NCBI RefSeq assembly: GCF_047634355.1
Contig: NZ_JBLIAL010000003.1
DNA: 64,000 nt
Reading direction: 5' to 3' (one strand)
Origin: Porticoccus sp002341315
GTDB lineage: Bacteria > Pseudomonadota > Gammaproteobacteria > Pseudomonadales > Porticoccaceae
Under the pieces are notes generated by a model. It saw nothing but the letters and a program-made list of their open reading frames with translations. It was not told the origin of the DNA and made no database searches. Made by a program: the position numbers and the translations under genes. Below, piece by piece: positions 1 through 9,578 of the stretch (its first letter is position 1; each line of letters opens with the position of its first letter).

Positions 1-218
1 ACCACAGCCACGCCATCCTTGCTGACCAGGGTATCGTCTTCCGCAGTAACTTCATCAAAACTAAACCCGTACTGAAACCCCGAGCAGCCACCACCAGTGA
101 CAAATACCCGCAACTTGAGATCAGGATTTCCCTCTTCTTCGACAAGCGCTTTCACCTTTTCGGACGCGTTGTCCGAAATGTATAACGGCATCGGTGTAAA
201 TGTTGCAATACCTGACAT
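1..218 (-). CDS. erpA: Iron-sulfur cluster insertion protein ErpA (3' end outside window)
   Basis: The first 72 residues of an A-type Fe-S carrier are visible; the C-terminal part with the CxC ligands lies beyond the window edge. The conserved block VTGGGCSGFQY with the first cluster cysteine (about residue 45) is present. The start ATG at 218 has an AGGAG ribosome binding site just upstream. The family hands Fe-S clusters to apo-enzymes, including isoprenoid synthesis enzymes. It is the last of a minus-strand series argC-DUF6776-bactofilin-erpA, an order common in Pseudomonas and relatives. IscA or HesB would be alternatives, but the context and N-terminus favour ErpA. Confidence 0.9.
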   Translation of the reverse strand, partial: MSGIATFTPMPLYISDNASEKVKALVEEEGNPDLKLRVFVTGGGCSGFQYGFSFDEVTAEDDTLVSKDGVAV

Positions 219-321
219 GCATGCTCCTGAATGAATCGTAAGGAATGCATTAACCAACAATACCCAAGCATTCCACTCAGGTATTCTATCATGAAGCGTG
301 GCTCTACTGCCTAGTGGCTTA

Positions 322-762
322 TTAGGCTTTATCCAGTGCAACTTCTTCCGCGGCTACCGGCGCACTCTCTTCCGAAGGGGCTGCAGACTCTGATGCAGCC
401 TGGCCTTGATGGACAAAATTGCCGTTGACTTGAGCGCCTTTCTCAATTTCGATCAAGCAATAGTGCAAATTACCATCCACTACCGCCTTCGCCGCCAGCT
501 CTACCTGATGATTGGAGTAGATATTGCCTTCAATGCGGCCATTTATGACGACCACCGGAACAGTAATATCGCCCACCACACGACCCTGCGGCAGGATACG
601 AACCCGCGCATCGGCACCATCATCAGCCTTGATATTGCCGGTAATGTGCCCTTCCACCTCAAGATTTCCGGCGAAATGAATGTCGCCTACTACGGAAGTC
701 CCTCCGGCTACCAGTGTTGTCGCACCCGCTGCAAAGGGTGCCGGGGTTGTTTTCTTTCTCAT
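322..762 (-). CDS. Bactofilin family polymer-forming cytoskeletal protein
   Basis: This is a 146-residue protein with a central bactofilin (DUF583) beta-helix of repeating G-x-I/V strands (VVGDIHFAG, VEGHITGNI, VVGDITVP, IEGNIYS, VDGNL, VNGNF). The C-terminal tail is Ala/Glu/Ser-rich and disordered. Bactofilins self-assemble without nucleotide into filaments that scaffold cell wall or polar functions. I chose the ATG at 762 (MRKKTTP) because a GAGGTGG ribosome binding site lies 5 bases upstream; in-frame ATGs at 777 and 774 are possible but lack such a site. The gene follows the DUF6776 gene almost without a gap, so they are likely co-transcribed. Confidence 0.88.
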   Translation of the reverse strand: MRKKTTPAPFAAGATTLVAGGTSVVGDIHFAGNLEVEGHITGNIKADDGADARVRILPQGRVVGDITVPVVVINGRIEGNIYSNHQVELAAKAVVDGNLHYCLIEIEKGAQVNGNFVHQGQAASESAAPSEESAPVAAEEVALDKA

Positions 763-773
763 GATCCACCTCA

Positions 774-1493
774 TCAAGCCTCATTCAGCTGCCAATCAAA
801 ACTTCGCTCCACGCGGGTATTTTCGGCACCGTCTTTCCACACACTCACCAACACCGTCAATGGCTGGAAACCAACAGGCAACCGTATGCTGCCCTCCAGA
901 ACTTGAAAATACTTGAACGTGGCCTGCAACGGCAACGTATCGACCTCAGCATCCAGCGTGTCAAACCCTACAGCGAATGGCTGACCGTCACTGAGACCCT
1001 CTACACGAATAACAACATTCACCTTGATTTGCTTCAGATTGGCCGCTTTTTGCTGGACAATCAGACGGTAGGCCACCGTCCCGTTTTTCCCGCCGGGTTT
1101 CAGCACAAGCCTGCCGATTTGCAGGCCCGCCTCCTTATCATTCTCCTGCAAAAGGTTTTGATACAGGCCCAGCTCCTCTTCATTCGCGGCCAACTTTTGC
1201 TGCAAAGAGGTCACCAGTTTTCTGACGGATTCCAGAGAGGTCGCATCAACCTGGGCACCAAGTTCTGCATTTGCCAGCTGCTGCTGCAGCTGCAAATTCT
1301 GCTCACGGACCGATTTAAGCTCTCTGGCCAAAACCCTGCTATCGATCACGGCCCGGTCAAAAAACCCGCCCCCCAGTAAAAAACCAACACCACAGGCGGC
1401 AGTCACAGCCAACACCCAAAGCACCAGCTCCAACCGTCGATGGCCTGGCCGGTGGGGCCTGACAATTAACTGCTCCGGCTCTGTTCTGGACAT
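774..1493 (-). CDS. DUF6776 family membrane-anchored coiled-coil protein
   Basis: This 239-residue protein has a short basic cytoplasmic N-terminus, one transmembrane segment (about residues 23-43, VLWVLAVTAACGVGFLLGG), a coiled coil (about 55-115, rich in Leu/Gln/Glu) and a C-terminal beta-rich domain. It matches the family called DUF6776, which is habitually next to bactofilin genes. Its start ATG shares one base with the argC stop (TGATG), suggesting translational coupling. Function is unknown; a membrane anchor or partner for bactofilin is an inference from the pairing. Confidence 0.8.
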   Translation of the reverse strand: MSRTEPEQLIVRPHRPGHRRLELVLWVLAVTAACGVGFLLGGGFFDRAVIDSRVLARELKSVREQNLQLQQQLANAELGAQVDATSLESVRKLVTSLQQKLAANEEELGLYQNLLQENDKEAGLQIGRLVLKPGGKNGTVAYRLIVQQKAANLKQIKVNVVIRVEGLSDGQPFAVGFDTLDAEVDTLPLQATFKYFQVLEGSIRLPVGFQPLTVLVSVWKDGAENTRVERSFDWQLNEA

Positions 1494-2524
1494 CAGGGGA
1501 GCAATGCAGGCGCCAGTAAACCGGCCTTCTCTGAAAAGCCAAACATGATATTCATATTCTGGATAGCCTGCCCCGAGGCACCTTTTACCAGGTTGTCCTC
1601 GGCCGCCAACACCACCACCTTGTTTCCATTCTCCGGCCGAAACACGCTTATCCTGCAAACATTGGAACCGCGAACCGAACGCGTCTCCGGATGGCTACCG
1701 GCCGGCATCACATCGACAAAAGGTTCATCCCGAAAGCGATCTTCATAGAGTCGCTGCAAATCCACCCCGGTATTCAGCAGGTTGGCGTAGAGCGTGGAAT
1801 GAATACCCCTGATCATGGGCAGCAGGTGCGGCACAAAAGTCAGCCCCACCCCGGATCCCGCAATGTCCTCCAGACCCTGCCTGATTTCCGGCAAGTGCCG
1901 GTGACCGGGAACGGCATACGCTTTGAAATTATCACTGGTTTCAGCGAGCGACGTTCCAATATTCGCCTGACGCCCGGCACCACTGGCACCAGAGGCCGAA
2001 CTTGCAATCAAGTCTCCCTGATCCACCAGCCCCTGTTCCAGCAGGGGCAGAAAACCAAGCAGAACACTGGTGGGATAACAACCGGGACAGGCGATCAGAC
2101 GACCGTGCCGAATCGCCTCACGATTCAGTTCCGGCAAGCCATAAACAGCATCGGACATCAGTTCCTGAGCGGTATGGGGCTGCTTGTACCAAGTCTCCCA
2201 AAGGGCCACATCGCGAATCCGGAAATCTGCTGACAGGTCAATCACCCGCACACCTTTCTTGAGCAAGCCGGGCGCTGTCAGTTGGGCAACACCATGCGGG
2301 GTGGCGAAAAAGACCACATCACAGTGATCGAGATCGCCGGCCGCGGGATCGGTAAAGCACAAGTCAAAGTGCCCACGAAGATTTGGAAACAGCTCGGCCA
2401 CGGGCCGCCCGGCCTCACCACGGGAAGTAATCGCCGTCACCACCACATCGGGGTGAACCGCAAGCAATCTCAACAATTCAACGCCGGTGTAACCGGTCCC
2501 GCCTACAATACCTACTTTGATCAC
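1493..2524 (-). CDS. argC: N-acetyl-gamma-glutamyl-phosphate reductase
   Basis: ArgC catalyses the NADPH-dependent third step of arginine synthesis, from N-acetylglutamyl phosphate to the semialdehyde. The 343 residues are full length. The dinucleotide-binding loop GGTGYTG lies at residues 8-14, the catalytic Cys is at about 149 in PGCYPTS, and the HRHLPEI segment is near the substrate site. The start is a GTG at 2524, confirmed by the conserved MIKVGIVGGTG N-terminus, with AGGAA about 12 bases upstream. It is the first gene of the argC-DUF6776-bactofilin-erpA series and diverges from the CLC gene. Confidence 0.96.
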   Translation of the reverse strand: MIKVGIVGGTGYTGVELLRLLAVHPDVVVTAITSRGEAGRPVAELFPNLRGHFDLCFTDPAAGDLDHCDVVFFATPHGVAQLTAPGLLKKGVRVIDLSADFRIRDVALWETWYKQPHTAQELMSDAVYGLPELNREAIRHGRLIACPGCYPTSVLLGFLPLLEQGLVDQGDLIASSASGASGAGRQANIGTSLAETSDNFKAYAVPGHRHLPEIRQGLEDIAGSGVGLTFVPHLLPMIRGIHSTLYANLLNTGVDLQRLYEDRFRDEPFVDVMPAGSHPETRSVRGSNVCRISVFRPENGNKVVVLAAEDNLVKGASGQAIQNMNIMFGFSEKAGLLAPALLP

Positions 2525-2624
2525 GATATAAATGTTCCTGTTATGCCTGGATTGAGCTACCTATAATAACGCAAACCTCAGGCCAATAAACGGGCTCTGT
2601 CCCGCAACAATCGGAGCGCAGCAG

Positions 2625-4373
2625 ATGACCTCCATAGAGGAACAGAAAAGTCGTCCCGGAAAACGCTGGCCTTCACGGCGACTGGATGCCTTCCGCGCGC
2701 GCCTTGCTCACACCGACGCCCTGCCCCAGCTAGCTGTGCTGGGCTGCATTAGCGGACTACTGACGGCGCTCATCGCCATCGCTTTCCGACTCTCTTTTGA
2801 GTGGCCCCTTGCCCTATTGCTACCGCAGGGCAGTGAATCTTTTGAAATGCTCAGCCGCACCGCCAGCTTTATCCTGCCCGTAGTCGGGGCACTGGTGATC
2901 GGACTGATCATGCACAGTTGCAAGACGGAATACCATACCGTCGGCGTCGGCCACATTCTCGACCGGATGCAATACCATCAGGCGCAATTGCCGGCGGCCA
3001 ACGGACTACTGCAGTTTGGCGGCGCCACCATTGCTTTACTGAGCGGCCATTCCGTGGGCAGGGAGGGGCCTGCCGCCCACCTGGGCGCCGTCTGTTCCAG
3101 CCTGCTGGGTCAGAGGCTGCAATTGCCGAACAACAGTCTGCGCATACTCGCTGCCTGCGGCGTAGCAGCGGCCATCGCCGCGTCATTTAACACACCGCTG
3201 GCGGGGGTTATTTTTGCCATGGAAGTGGTGTTAATGGAATACACCATTGCCGGGTTTATCCCGGTCATTCTGGCAGCCGTCAGTGGCGGCGTGGTCTCGC
3301 GAATCGTATTCGGCTCAGAACCCGCCTTTGCCATTCCCCTTATCGAAATGGGCAGCCTGTGGGAAATCCCTTTCCTACTGGCATGCGGCCTGGTCATCGG
3401 CCTGGCAGCGGCAGCCATGCTCATGCTCTATTCCTTCACCACAAAATTCCGGGAGCGTCCGGTGCTACTGAGAATGCTCTGTGTGGGGATCTTGTGTGGC
3501 GCCGTCGCGACTGTGGTACCGCACATTCAGGGGGTCGGTTATGACACTGTCGAGCAAGCCTTGCTGGGCGAGCTGGGAGTGGGCCTGCTGATCGGAATTG
3601 TCGCGGCAAAAATACTGGTGTCCAGTGTCTCGGTCGGACTGGGTTTACCCGGAGGTATCATCGGGCCCAATTTTGTTATCGGTGCCTGCCTCGGCGGGGC
3701 ACTGGGCATCGCGGGCAGCCTTTTTCACCCGGATCAGGCATCGTCCACCGGCTTTTATGCCATCATCGGTATGGGTGCAATGGTGGGCGCCGTATTGAAC
3801 GCACCCCTTGCTGCGCTTATCGCTGTACTGGAACTGACCTACAACCCCAATATTCTCTTACCCAGCATGTTGGTCACTGTTATCGCGACGATTACCTGCC
3901 GGATGCTGACACGCATGCCCGGTCTTTTTTCCATTGGTCGCGATGGCTATAGCTCCCCGCGGTTCCAGAGTCTGAGCCGGGCCGGTGTCACCAGCCTGAT
4001 GAAGCGCGACTTTATCTCACACTCCCGTCATCTGCCATTCGAGCGCATTGATGACCTCTTGAAAAGCAAACCCCAATGGATTGTGATTGAGGATGTCGGC
4101 GAACCAAAGCTCATTATGAGACCCGCAGATCTCGCCCGTTATATGGAGGAACAATTGGCCCTGGAACCGGATACCACTATCGATCTACAGGAAATTCCTG
4201 CAGAGCGCTGGTCTATCGTGCCGATACACCCCCGCGCCACCCTGCAAGAAGCCCTGCTGGTCATGCAACAAAACGATGATCAGGCCGTTTATGTCAGCCA
4301 AACCGCAGCGCCGCTGATGAGCGAGGTTGCTGGTATCATCACCCGCCAGGATATCGACAACTATTACCAATAA
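2625..4373 (+). CDS. CLC-family chloride/proton antiporter with CBS-like C-terminus
   Basis: This 582-residue integral membrane protein is of the ClC family. The signature GREGP is at residues 145-149 with the gating Glu at 147, and GLPGGIIGPNF forms part of the anion path. FNTPLAGVIFAME places a Glu at about 200, where ClcA has its proton-transfer Glu, so exchanger activity rather than a channel is likely. The usual GSGIP motif is replaced by a VGVGH-type sequence. After about residue 450 there is a soluble CBS-like region ending in ITRQDIDNYY. A GGAG ribosome binding site precedes the ATG. hemJ follows 10 bases later. Confidence 0.9.
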   Translation: MTSIEEQKSRPGKRWPSRRLDAFRARLAHTDALPQLAVLGCISGLLTALIAIAFRLSFEWPLALLLPQGSESFEMLSRTASFILPVVGALVIGLIMHSCKTEYHTVGVGHILDRMQYHQAQLPAANGLLQFGGATIALLSGHSVGREGPAAHLGAVCSSLLGQRLQLPNNSLRILAACGVAAAIAASFNTPLAGVIFAMEVVLMEYTIAGFIPVILAAVSGGVVSRIVFGSEPAFAIPLIEMGSLWEIPFLLACGLVIGLAAAAMLMLYSFTTKFRERPVLLRMLCVGILCGAVATVVPHIQGVGYDTVEQALLGELGVGLLIGIVAAKILVSSVSVGLGLPGGIIGPNFVIGACLGGALGIAGSLFHPDQASSTGFYAIIGMGAMVGAVLNAPLAALIAVLELTYNPNILLPSMLVTVIATITCRMLTRMPGLFSIGRDGYSSPRFQSLSRAGVTSLMKRDFISHSRHLPFERIDDLLKSKPQWIVIEDVGEPKLIMRPADLARYMEEQLALEPDTTIDLQEIPAERWSIVPIHPRATLQEALLVMQQNDDQAVYVSQTAAPLMSEVAGIITRQDIDNYYQ

Positions 4374-4383
4374 GGATCAGCGA

Positions 4384-4839
4384 ATGGCACTGATAAAAGA
4401 ATTTCTGCTGGGCGGCCAAAGCTGGATTACAGCCTTTCATATCATCGCTGTGGTCAGCTGGTTTGCCGCGCTGTTCTACCTGCCAAGACTGTTTGTCTAC
4501 CATGCCATGGCCGAGGATCGGATCAGTATCGAACGTTTCAAGATCATGGAGCGCAAACTTTACCGGGGTATCGCAAACCCATCGATGATAGTCGCCGTTG
4601 CGCTGGGCATGGCACTGTTTTCCATTTACCCGAACTACTTCCTGAACAGCGGCTGGTTTCAGGTAAAGCTGGCACTGGTACTACTTCTCATTGCCTACCA
4701 CTACAGTTGCCTGTATCTGCTGAAGCAATTCAGGGATGACAGGAACACCCACAGTCATGTGTTCTACCGGTGGTTTAACGAAATTCCCGTATTAATGCTG
4801 ATTGGTATCGTGGTGATGGTTATAGTCAGGCCGTTTTAA
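4384..4839 (+). CDS. hemJ: Protoporphyrinogen IX oxidase HemJ
   Basis: The 151-residue product has four predicted transmembrane helices and belongs to the HemJ (UPF0093/CopD-like) family, which oxidises protoporphyrinogen IX late in heme synthesis. The family hallmarks are present: a His in the first helix (about residue 19, in AFHIIAVVSWFAALFYLPRL) and the motif KLYRGIANPSM. The ATG at 4384 has an AAGGA site upstream; an upstream in-frame start inside the CLC gene is unlikely. Another heme gene, hemL, lies about 0.7 kb downstream. Confidence 0.88.
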   Translation: MALIKEFLLGGQSWITAFHIIAVVSWFAALFYLPRLFVYHAMAEDRISIERFKIMERKLYRGIANPSMIVAVALGMALFSIYPNYFLNSGWFQVKLALVLLLIAYHYSCLYLLKQFRDDRNTHSHVFYRWFNEIPVLMLIGIVVMVIVRPF

Positions 4840-4848
4840 TCCACCCGG

Positions 4849-5460
4849 CTAAAAGCCACTATCAGGCTGCGAGAGATATTCCAGTTCCTCAGCGGTAGAC
4901 GCTCTGCCGAGCACCTCATTGCGATGGGGAAAGCGGCCGAACTGTTCAATGACGGCCGCATGCCGCTCGGCATAATCCAGAAACCCGGCGAACGTTTCTC
5001 GGTGTGGCGCGGGCACCTGGGCCAGCAAGTGTCGATACAGCACCACGCTGCGGCGCTGAATATCCGGGCTTTCCGCATGCTGCAGGGGCAGGTAAAAGAA
5101 AACCCGCTCAATCGGTCGCAACTGTTTATCCATACCGGCTTCAATACCGGATAGACTCCAGTTCAGCGCCAGCCTGTCGGCATTGAAAGCAATTGACGAG
5201 TCCCGATAGATATTCCGGGAGAATTGATCGAGAACGATGATCGCAGACAGGCGACTCTCGGCGAATTGCAACCAGTAGCGGTTACCGCCATTAATGAGCA
5301 CCTGCAGGAAAGGTTCAAAGCGGTCGCGAATATCAGCGTCCACCTCAAGGCTTTTACTCCACCAGATTGGCGACTGTTGACGGGCGCAAATTGCATCGTC
5401 AGGCTCTGTACCAAACCAATAGTCAAGGATCAGTTGCCAAGCTGGCTCCGCCCTGTTCAT
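4849..5460 (-). CDS. DUF924 family protein
   Basis: This 203-residue helical protein has the DUF924 hallmarks: ILDYWFG near the N-terminus, WW in the active-site-like region, LDQFSRNIYR in the middle and FGRFPHRNEVLGR near the C-terminus. The ATG at 5460 was chosen over 5496 because GGAGGTGCG immediately precedes it. The family resembles tetratricopeptide-like helical proteins and has no established reaction. It is convergent with hemJ and divergent from hemL. Confidence 0.85.
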   Translation of the reverse strand: MNRAEPAWQLILDYWFGTEPDDAICARQQSPIWWSKSLEVDADIRDRFEPFLQVLINGGNRYWLQFAESRLSAIIVLDQFSRNIYRDSSIAFNADRLALNWSLSGIEAGMDKQLRPIERVFFYLPLQHAESPDIQRRSVVLYRHLLAQVPAPHRETFAGFLDYAERHAAVIEQFGRFPHRNEVLGRASTAEELEYLSQPDSGF

Positions 5461-5545
5461 CGCACCTCCGTCGTGGCATAGCGTCTTCATGCCCAATCAA
5501 GGATAATAACTTTCTTTTATTTATCAACGAAAATAGCTTAAAACC

Positions 5546-6826
5546 ATGCAACGATCAGAGCAACTATTTACAGCAGCCCAGCGCCACATCCCCGGTGGCG
5601 TCAATTCACCCGTTCGCGCATTCAAAGCCGTTGGCGGCACCCCGGTGTTTTTTGATCACGCCGCGGGCTCACACCTTTTCGATGTGGATGGCAAACGCTA
5701 TATCGACTATGTCCTTTCCTGGGGACCGATGATCGCCGGGCACAATCACCCCGATGTCATCGCCGCTGTCAGTGAACAACTGAAAAAAGGCATGACCTTT
5801 GGTGCACCCACGGCACTGGAAATTGAACTGGCAGATGAACTCTGCGAGCGGGTGCCGGGGCTGGACATGGTGCGCATGGTCAATTCCGGCACTGAAGCCA
5901 CCATGAGTGCGATTCGTCTGGCGCGGGGCTTTACCGGTCGCGACAAAATCATCAAGTTCGAGGGTTGTTACCACGGTCATTCGGACTCGCTACTGGTGAA
6001 AGCCGGTTCCGGGGCATTAACCCTGGGGGTACCCAGCTCACCGGGGGTGCCCGCGGCGCTGGCGGATCACACCGTCACGCTGACCTACAATGACATCGCC
6101 GGGGTAGAACAGGCGTTTGCTGAAATTGGCGACCAGGTGGCCTGCGTCATTCTGGAGCCCGTCACCGGCAACATGAGCTGTATTCCTCCCGCATCCGGCT
6201 TTCTCGAAAGCCTGCGCAGTCAGTGCACCGAGCACGGGGCATTACTGATTATTGATGAAGTGATGACCGGTTTCCGGGTGGATCCCCGCTGTGCAGTGGG
6301 CCGTTACAATATAGATGCCGACCTGATCACCCTGGGTAAAGTCATCGGCGGCGGCATGCCGGTGGGTGCCTTTGGCGGCAAGCGCAAAGTCATGGAACAG
6401 ATCGCTCCGCTGGGGCCCGTCTATCAGGCCGGCACCCTGTCCGGCAATCCCGTGGCCATGGCCGCCGGGCTGGCGACATTGGCCTTGATGACCCGACCCG
6501 GCTTTCACGATGAACTCTTTGCCAAAACCACACAATTGGTCGAAGGCCTGCAAGCCCGTGCCGATGCTGCCGGCATTCCCATGACCACCAACCATGTGGG
6601 CAGCATGTTCGGGGTATTCTTCACCGAAGAAAAAGCCGTCACCAACTATCAGCAGGTCATGGCCTGCGACACCGTGCGCTTTGGCAAATTCTTCCACGGC
6701 ATGCTGGATGCCGGCATTTATCTGGCTCCGGCAGCCTATGAAGCAGGATTTATGTCAACGGCCCACAGCAACGAGGATCTGAAATTTACCCTGGACGCGG
6801 CGGAGCGGGTTTTTAAAACACTGTGA
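5546..6826 (+). CDS. hemL: Glutamate-1-semialdehyde 2,1-aminomutase
   Basis: HemL converts glutamate-1-semialdehyde to 5-aminolevulinate in the C5 branch of tetrapyrrole synthesis. The 426 residues are full length for this class III PLP aminotransferase-like enzyme. The PLP Lys is at about 265 in TLGKVIGGGMPVGAFGG; also visible are NSGTEATMSAIRLAR, the CYHGHSD segment and IIDEVMTGFR. With hemJ nearby and hemB about 15 kb on, the window carries three heme genes, though not as one operon. Confidence 0.97.
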   Translation: MQRSEQLFTAAQRHIPGGVNSPVRAFKAVGGTPVFFDHAAGSHLFDVDGKRYIDYVLSWGPMIAGHNHPDVIAAVSEQLKKGMTFGAPTALEIELADELCERVPGLDMVRMVNSGTEATMSAIRLARGFTGRDKIIKFEGCYHGHSDSLLVKAGSGALTLGVPSSPGVPAALADHTVTLTYNDIAGVEQAFAEIGDQVACVILEPVTGNMSCIPPASGFLESLRSQCTEHGALLIIDEVMTGFRVDPRCAVGRYNIDADLITLGKVIGGGMPVGAFGGKRKVMEQIAPLGPVYQAGTLSGNPVAMAAGLATLALMTRPGFHDELFAKTTQLVEGLQARADAAGIPMTTNHVGSMFGVFFTEEKAVTNYQQVMACDTVRFGKFFHGMLDAGIYLAPAAYEAGFMSTAHSNEDLKFTLDAAERVFKTL

Positions 6827-6849
6827 GTGGTCACTCTTGGCAAGCGCCT

Positions 6850-7569
6850 CTAGGGCAAATCGGAGTTGTGGGAGAACCTGCCGCTCCGCAGAAAGTGTTG
6901 CACCTGCCTTATCACCGGCTCCGCACCCATCATAAAGGTGTGCGTGTAGGGCATCTCGATAAAATCCGTCATCCCCGCGACCCGGGTGTTTTCAACACTC
7001 ACCTTGCCATCATCGGGATTGGGCAGACTCTGCGACAAAATGGGATTAATCGAACGGGTTCCGGCAATAACCCCGAGGGGGAAATCCACCGCACCGAGCG
7101 AACGCGGCACACTGCCTTCGCCAGTCCCCAACTGCTGCCCCGCGGGGCCATTCAGCCACTCGAAACCCGGCACGCCATGCCACTCGTCCACGACCTCGCT
7201 CCCCTGGTTCGGCGGCGCCAACATCACCACACGACCTAGCCTGGCAATGCTGTTATCGGCCAGGTAGTAGCGAACCAGAATGCCCCCCAGCGAGTGGGTG
7301 ACAAAATGAATCGTTTCCACTGACGCTTGGTCACAGCCCGCGATGCCCTCCTCCACCGCCATCGCCGACAGACGATCAATGGTTTCCTCCCGGGACGGAT
7401 AGCCGATATTCACCACGTGATAGCCGCTGTCCGACAGGGCTTCCTCCAGCTCATCCATTGAGTCGGCTGTCCGCACCAAGCCATGCAGCAACACCACACA
7501 CTCATGATCGGCCTGTGCGACCAGAGGCATAAACAGAAAAACCGACAAGAGAGAGACAAGTATTCTCAT
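6850..7569 (-). CDS. Secreted alpha/beta-fold lipase or esterase
   Basis: The 239-residue protein has an N-terminal signal peptide (about residues 1-20). The oxyanion-hole HG is at residues 29-30 (VVLLHGLVR), the nucleophile Ser at about 93 in THSLGG, a candidate Asp in PNPDDGKVS and the His in MPYTHTFM. This is the arrangement of PGAP1-like/EstA-type bacterial lipases. Export suggests periplasmic or extracellular action; the substrate is unknown. It is convergent with hemL. Confidence 0.8.
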   Translation of the reverse strand: MRILVSLLSVFLFMPLVAQADHECVVLLHGLVRTADSMDELEEALSDSGYHVVNIGYPSREETIDRLSAMAVEEGIAGCDQASVETIHFVTHSLGGILVRYYLADNSIARLGRVVMLAPPNQGSEVVDEWHGVPGFEWLNGPAGQQLGTGEGSVPRSLGAVDFPLGVIAGTRSINPILSQSLPNPDDGKVSVENTRVAGMTDFIEMPYTHTFMMGAEPVIRQVQHFLRSGRFSHNSDLP

Positions 7570-7740
7570 GGCGTCAGTATACGTGAGACTTGCACCTGAA
7601 ATGCATCTCCGGCGGCTTTGTGCCGCAGAGAATCCCGGGGTATTGGCCTTGCATGATTACCAGACAAACACCAAACTGGTTCGAACAACCGCGTAACAAG
7701 GAGAGGCTCAAGCCATCTGGAGTTTTGAATTAAAGTCGCC

Positions 7741-8514
7741 ATGAAACCACTCTCACTTGTACGAACACATCAACAAAGATACATACTGGCTTTGGGCTCG
7801 GCGCTGCTTTTCGCCCTGATGTGGTGGCTAAACGCCAGCCGGGTAGAGTCGGCAAAACTTCCCGATTTCAGCATCATTAACGATATTTCCGAGCTGAAAA
7901 CCCGTTTTTTTGGGTTTCTGGAGCCCCTGGCCAAGACTGCCAACCAGGCTGTTCTGGATGATCGCGACTGGCTGCTTGAACTAAAAGCTGAACTGGATAA
8001 GGACAAACAACCCGGCTGGATCAAACAGCGGTCGCTAAACCACATTGCGGATCGATACGGTCTCGATGACAAAGCGTCAGCACCCAATGAACTCGTCGAG
8101 CAGTTACTACTGCGCGTCGATACCATCCCCATTTCCCTGGTTCTGGTTCAGGCCGCCGCCGAATCCGGCTGGGGTCGATCCCGTTTCGCCCGGCAGGGCA
8201 ATAATCTTTTCGGAGAGTGGTGCTATACAAAGGGTTGTGGTCTTGTCCCCAAAAACCGGCCCGTGGGTGCCACACATGAAGTGAAGGCCTTCAATCGTCC
8301 CTACGACTCGGTGACCAGTTACCTCCATACCCTGAACACCCACCCTGCCTACAAAAGACTGAGACATAAACGTCAGGCATTGCGTAACGCCGATCGAGCA
8401 GTAACCGGTTTTGCTTTGGCAGGCTCACTGATTTTTTACTCGGAACGGCGTCAGGCCTATGTCAACGAAATAAAAACCATGCTTCGCCAATACAACCAGT
8501 TGATGGACAAATGA
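7741..8514 (+). CDS. Bax-like glucosaminidase (peptidoglycan hydrolase)
   Basis: The 257-residue protein has one N-terminal transmembrane anchor (about residues 13-31) followed by a glucosaminidase domain. The catalytic Glu is at about 141 in AAAESGWGRSRFARQGNNLFGEW, which is highly characteristic of the Bax/FlgJ-type family that cleaves glycan strands. Its stop overlaps the start of the next gene (ATGA), so the two are translationally coupled. Joint action on cell-wall glycan or another N-acetylated polymer is plausible. Confidence 0.83.
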   Translation: MKPLSLVRTHQQRYILALGSALLFALMWWLNASRVESAKLPDFSIINDISELKTRFFGFLEPLAKTANQAVLDDRDWLLELKAELDKDKQPGWIKQRSLNHIADRYGLDDKASAPNELVEQLLLRVDTIPISLVLVQAAAESGWGRSRFARQGNNLFGEWCYTKGCGLVPKNRPVGATHEVKAFNRPYDSVTSYLHTLNTHPAYKRLRHKRQALRNADRAVTGFALAGSLIFYSERRQAYVNEIKTMLRQYNQLMDK

Positions 8515-9578
8515 TGACTCTCAAAAATTGGCTGGCAGCACTCTGCCTGCTCGTCTTTAGCAAACTGGCTCTGGCCGCAGACCATGGCGTGATTTTGCTG
8601 TATCACCATGTCGACACCGACACCCCAACAAGCACCAGCATTAGTCCAGCCGACTTCAAAGCCCACCTGCAATTGATCGACGAGCATGGCTATCGGGTCA
8701 AACCCCTCAGCCAACTCCTCACAGAACTCGATAGTGGCGGCACGGCAGATAAGGCAGTTGCCATCACTTTTGATGATGCCTATATCTCGGTCTATCAAAC
8801 GGCCTTCCCCTTGCTAAAAAAACGCGGGTGGCCCTTTACAGTTTTTGTAAATGCCCAGTCCGTCGACGAACAGCAAACCCTGCAAATGAGCTGGGATCAG
8901 CTTCGGGAACTCGCTGACTATGGTGCCGAAATCGGCAACCACAGCCTGACCCACGCCCATCTGGTGCGCTATCTCCAGAATGAAACCCATAGTGAATGGC
9001 TGGCGCGCATGGATCATGAAATCGTCGAAAATGAGCGGCGTCTGAACCGTGAGATACCCCAGCGCAGCCAGGGCGAACAGCGTCTGTTCGCTTACCCCTT
9101 CGGTGAATACAACCCGGAGCTAGTGAACCTAGTCAAACAAAAAGGCTATTACTCCATCGCCCAGCAATCCGGTGCGGTCGCCAGCCCAACCCAGGATGTC
9201 ATTCCCCGCTTTCCACTGGCGGGCAACTGGGCCAGGCGGGAACGGCTCAACACCGCACTGCAAAGCCAGCCACTGCCCGTTATCCGCGTCGATGCCGGCG
9301 CCATGATCGCAACGCCGGAACAAGCAGCTTCCGTACTGACCCTGACTATAGCACCCGACTTTAATCTGGCTAGCATTGGCTGCTACAACGCCAGTGGCAC
9401 CAAACTGGCGTTGAACATATCGGGAAAAAATCAGATTGAGGTCACCCTGCCGCGCTGGACACCGGGTCGCCAAAAGGTGAACTGCACGGCGCCGGTTGGC
9501 AACGAACCGGGCGCCTATTACTGGTACAGCCAGTTGTGGATCATTGAAGAGAAGCATGTCGCAAACCGCGGCTCCTGA
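8511..9578 (+). CDS. Polysaccharide deacetylase family protein
   Basis: This 355-residue protein has a signal peptide (about residues 1-22) and a NodB-homology domain with metal and catalytic motifs: YHHVD at the N-terminal side, TFDD at 86-89 and the zinc-ligand histidines in GNHSLTHAH (about 144 and 148), then FAYPFGEY. The C-terminal third is a beta-rich region without a recognised name. It is coupled to the preceding glucosaminidase by a 4-base overlap. The expected reaction is removal of acetyl groups from N-acetylglucosamine residues; the true substrate is unknown. Confidence 0.86.
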   Translation: MMTLKNWLAALCLLVFSKLALAADHGVILLYHHVDTDTPTSTSISPADFKAHLQLIDEHGYRVKPLSQLLTELDSGGTADKAVAITFDDAYISVYQTAFPLLKKRGWPFTVFVNAQSVDEQQTLQMSWDQLRELADYGAEIGNHSLTHAHLVRYLQNETHSEWLARMDHEIVENERRLNREIPQRSQGEQRLFAYPFGEYNPELVNLVKQKGYYSIAQQSGAVASPTQDVIPRFPLAGNWARRERLNTALQSQPLPVIRVDAGAMIATPEQAASVLTLTIAPDFNLASIGCYNASGTKLALNISGKNQIEVTLPRWTPGRQKVNCTAPVGNEPGAYYWYSQLWIIEEKHVANRGS